A stretch of 64,000 nt of DNA from Gemmatimonadota bacterium (GTDB lineage: Bacteria > Gemmatimonadota > Gemmatimonadetes > Longimicrobiales > Gaopeijiaceae), in contig JACZXQ010000021.1 of the NCBI GenBank assembly GCA_022571515.1, positions 1-64,000 of the forward strand. Reading direction: 5' to 3'. Position 1 is the stretch's first letter. Each line of letters starts with the position of its first letter. Below are positions 61,899 through 64,000 of this stretch, in pieces. The translations under genes and the position numbers were made by a program. The notes beneath the pieces were generated by a model. The model had not been told where the DNA came from. It made no database searches and saw only the letters and a program-made list of their open reading frames with translations.

Positions 61899-63721
61899 CG
61901 TCTCTCGCCCAACACCGCCTTCAGGGTTACTCGCTCGCCGTCGCGCTCGACCTCGATCTCCACCTCGTCACCGGGTTTCTGGTCCCGAAGTGCGTAGGTG
62001 TACGCATAGAGGTCGGTGATCTCCTTACCCGCGAAGAGCACGATCACGTCTCCCTTTCGCAGACCAGCGTCTTGGGCGGGACTCCCCTCGCGCACGCCGG
62101 TGAGGCGTACCCCGAAGTCCGAGGGCGTCATGTCGGGGATCGTCCCGAGGTAGGGGCCGTAACCGCTCGACACACGCGAGTCCCTATCGCCCTCCGGCAG
62201 GGGGCCGCCGTGAGGGTTTCCCGCTCCGCTCACGGCCGTGAGCGTCACATCGTGCGCGCCGGAGCCGCCGGCGAGTTCAAGCGCGACCTCGCGCACCAAA
62301 GCCGCCACTCGCTCCACGCCAGCTTCGTCGATCTTCTGCCAGTCGTCTGAAGGGCGGTGGTAGTCCTCGTGCGTGTTTGTGAAGAAATGCAGCACTGGAA
62401 TGCCCTCCCCATAGAAGGACGAGTGATCGGAAGGCCCGAACCCGTCCGGGGAGGTCGCGATGTTCAGCGGAGCGCCCGACGCATGGTTCGCCGTCTCGAG
62501 CACGTCGAGCCACTCCTCGGCCGTGCCGACGCCGAACACCATCAGGCCACCCTCCTCGAGGCGGCCGACCATGTCCATGTTCAGCATGGCTACCGTGAGG
62601 TCGATAGGGACCAGCGGCTCTCGCACGTAGTAGGCGGAGCCCCAAAGGCCCTTCTCCTCGCCGGTGAATGCCAGGAACAGCACCGAGCGGGCCGGCCTCA
62701 TGGGCGCCGAAGCCAGACTCCGAGCGACCTCGAGGAGAGCCGCCGTCCCGCTGGCGTTGTCGTCGGCACCGTTGTGCACGGTTCCCGTTTCGTCGGGTGA
62801 CATGGAGCCCTGGCCCCCGAGGCCCAGATGGTCGTAATGAGCCCCGAGGATGACGACCTCGTCCCGTAGCTCGGGGTCGGAGCCCGGCAGAAGCGCCGCG
62901 ACGTTGCGGGCCTGCACTTCGCGCGGGGCCGCATCGAACCGGATCGTCGCGCTCTCGCCCTGCCTAGCGGCACTTCGGAGGGCATCGGCCGCCGCGCCAC
63001 GCACCGCTGCCACGGGCACGCCCAGGGACGCGCGGGTCTCGAACGTCAGGTCGGGAAGGTTCGCTCCCTCGGGCAGCAGCACGAGTACGCCCGCTGCGCC
63101 CCGGCCGGCCGCAACCGTGGCCTTGAAGTGCGGGTTGGCGTAGAGGGACTGACCCGAATGCGTGCGGGGATCACCGTCCTCCAAGACCACGATCTTGCCT
63201 TCGAGATCCAGGTGCGGGTAGGTGTCGTTCGCGTCGCCCGGCCGGCTGATTCCATGTCCGCCGTAGATCATCGGAGCGGTAGTCTCGCCGGGAGCGGCGA
63301 ATCCGAAGGGAATCCAATCGGACTCGGCCTCGTAGGTCGTGGCCCCAACGCGCAGCAGATTTCCGGTTCCCAACGTCGATCCGGCCCGGATCGGGAAGGT
63401 CTGGAAATAGCTACCTCCGGGTGCCGCCGGCTCCAGCCCGGCCTCTGCGAACGCTTCCGCGAGGTAGTCGGCGGCACAGCGAGCGCCCCGTGTACCTGCC
63501 TCCCGTCCCTCCAACGCGTCGTCGGCCAGGTAACGGATATCGGCCGCGACGCCCTCGGAACCACGCACGAGGCGCTGAGCGTCGGGGCAGGCGGTTGCCT
63601 GCGGTGTCCCGCCGGTCGCCTGCGGCAAGCCTTCCACTCCGACGGGCAGAGCCGCTAAGATTCCCAGGAGGAAAAGGGCGCCGGTCCGTGATCGGAGCGG
63701 TTGAAAGCGATCTATTTCCAT
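61895..63721 (-). CDS. Secreted M28 aminopeptidase with PA and PDZ domains
   Basis: Exported zinc peptidase of 608 residues. The start at 63721 (MEIDRFQPLRSRTGALFLLG) gives a signal peptide; the longer frame to 63904 lacks one. A PA-type insert (about 130-270) is followed by the M28 zinc core: HYDHLG, HNGADDNASG, FTGEEKGLWGS, LNMDMVGR and PSDHSSF plus HEDYHRPSD supply the ligands and catalytic Glu. A C-terminal PDZ domain (FGVRLTGVREGSPAQDAGLR) ends the chain. Members release N-terminal amino acids from peptides outside the cytoplasm. Confidence 0.9.
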   Translation of the reverse strand: MEIDRFQPLRSRTGALFLLGILAALPVGVEGLPQATGGTPQATACPDAQRLVRGSEGVAADIRYLADDALEGREAGTRGARCAADYLAEAFAEAGLEPAAPGGSYFQTFPIRAGSTLGTGNLLRVGATTYEAESDWIPFGFAAPGETTAPMIYGGHGISRPGDANDTYPHLDLEGKIVVLEDGDPRTHSGQSLYANPHFKATVAAGRGAAGVLVLLPEGANLPDLTFETRASLGVPVAAVRGAAADALRSAARQGESATIRFDAAPREVQARNVAALLPGSDPELRDEVVILGAHYDHLGLGGQGSMSPDETGTVHNGADDNASGTAALLEVARSLASAPMRPARSVLFLAFTGEEKGLWGSAYYVREPLVPIDLTVAMLNMDMVGRLEEGGLMVFGVGTAEEWLDVLETANHASGAPLNIATSPDGFGPSDHSSFYGEGIPVLHFFTNTHEDYHRPSDDWQKIDEAGVERVAALVREVALELAGGSGAHDVTLTAVSGAGNPHGGPLPEGDRDSRVSSGYGPYLGTIPDMTPSDFGVRLTGVREGSPAQDAGLRKGDVIVLFAGKEITDLYAYTYALRDQKPGDEVEIEVERDGERVTLKAVLGERR

Positions 63722-63749
63722 GAGTTGGATCCTCAGGAAGGGCTCATCG

Positions 63750-64000
63750 ATGTTGGTATACACCAAGTTGGCTACGGGCGCAGCCGTGCTGGCTCTCATG
63801 GGGCTCGTGCCGGCGGATGGACCCGCCCTAGGCGCGGACATAGTCACGCGCATTTCCGTTCCGGCAGCCGACGAAACGCACCTCACAAACATAAGACAAC
63901 TCACCTTCGGTGGTGAAAACGCGGAGGCCTACTTCGCGTTTGACGGGGATCGGCTGATCTTCCAAGCCACGCCCAGAGGCGCCGGCTGTGACCAGATCTT
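63750..64000 (+). CDS. Start of a secreted TolB/PD40-propeller protein (cut by the window edge)
   Basis: ATG 63750 follows AGGAAGGG and opens a signal peptide (MLVYTKLATGAAVLALMGLV) and a first blade-like block (NIRQLTFGGENAEAYFAFDG followed by DRLIFQATPRG). This is the PD40 pattern of TolB-type beta-propellers. 83 codons lie inside the window; the rest is beyond the edge, so length and any fused domain are unknown. It diverges from the M28 gene. Confidence 0.72.
   Translation, partial: MLVYTKLATGAAVLALMGLVPADGPALGADIVTRISVPAADETHLTNIRQLTFGGENAEAYFAFDGDRLIFQATPRGAGCDQI

Noticed and set aside
1..64000. CRISPR arrays, tRNA or rRNA genes
   Set aside because: No regularly spaced repeats, CCA-ended cloverleafs or rRNA core sequences were recognised on either strand.

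Overview
The window is a GC-rich bacterial chromosome segment with 49 genes or gene pieces. The lineage is most likely Gemmatimonadota. This is inferred from the mix of gene types (amidohydrolases fused to TolB-like propellers, secreted six-bladed propellers, M28 and PIG-L secreted hydrolases, split paa genes), not from a marker gene placed on a tree. No rRNA or tRNA gene and no CRISPR array was seen.

Layout. 1-1.95 kb is a mobile patch: a BrnT/BrnA toxin-antitoxin pair lies between two direct copies of one IS5-type transposon end, and the right-hand copy is an internally deleted element. 1.95-14.3 kb holds a secreted leishmanolysin-type metalloprotease, a SEC-C protein and two tandem, translationally coupled amidohydrolase/propeller paralogues. 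14.4-20.5 kb holds a broken crcB, a haloalkane-dehalogenase-like hydrolase one base from an aconitase-family enzyme with the swivel domain first, a secreted propeller and a sodium-dependent transporter. 20.8-30 kb holds a BMP-type nucleoside-like ABC transporter operon with a good sigma-70 promoter, a PIG-L deacetylase, an unlisted 51-codon membrane protein and a sodium/solute symporter.

30-44.2 kb is the most interesting block. A tight minus-strand operon (metallo-beta-lactamase-fold hydrolase, caspase-like protease with DUF4384, CHASE2-class III cyclase, FecR-like protein, GAF/HD-GYP phosphodiesterase) converges on a plus-strand pair (CsgG-like protein; CsgG-like/caspase fusion). That pair diverges from a CsgG/TPR lipoprotein, an outer-membrane barrel and a phosphofructokinase. 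At 47.8 kb a cyclic-nucleotide-binding protein carries a PP2C/SpoIIE domain that has lost its metal-binding aspartates. Together they look like an envelope sensory circuit in which a second messenger is made by the cyclase, removed by phosphodiesterases and read by a pseudo-phosphatase, with two exported caspase-like proteases as candidate effectors.

44.3-47.6 kb is a large Big-domain lipoprotein gene with one frameshift. 48.9-52 kb is a phenylacetyl-CoA epoxidase operon (paaA, paaD, paaB, paaC) in which PaaD is split into two genes; a perfect 18-bp palindrome that fits a PaaR-type TetR operator lies in front of paaA. 52-64 kb holds small conserved proteins, an aromatic amino acid decarboxylase-type enzyme, a CPBP protease, an ECF sigma/anti-sigma pair followed by a terminator, gyrA overlapping a lysine/saccharopine dehydrogenase-like gene, an M28 peptidase and the start of another secreted propeller protein.
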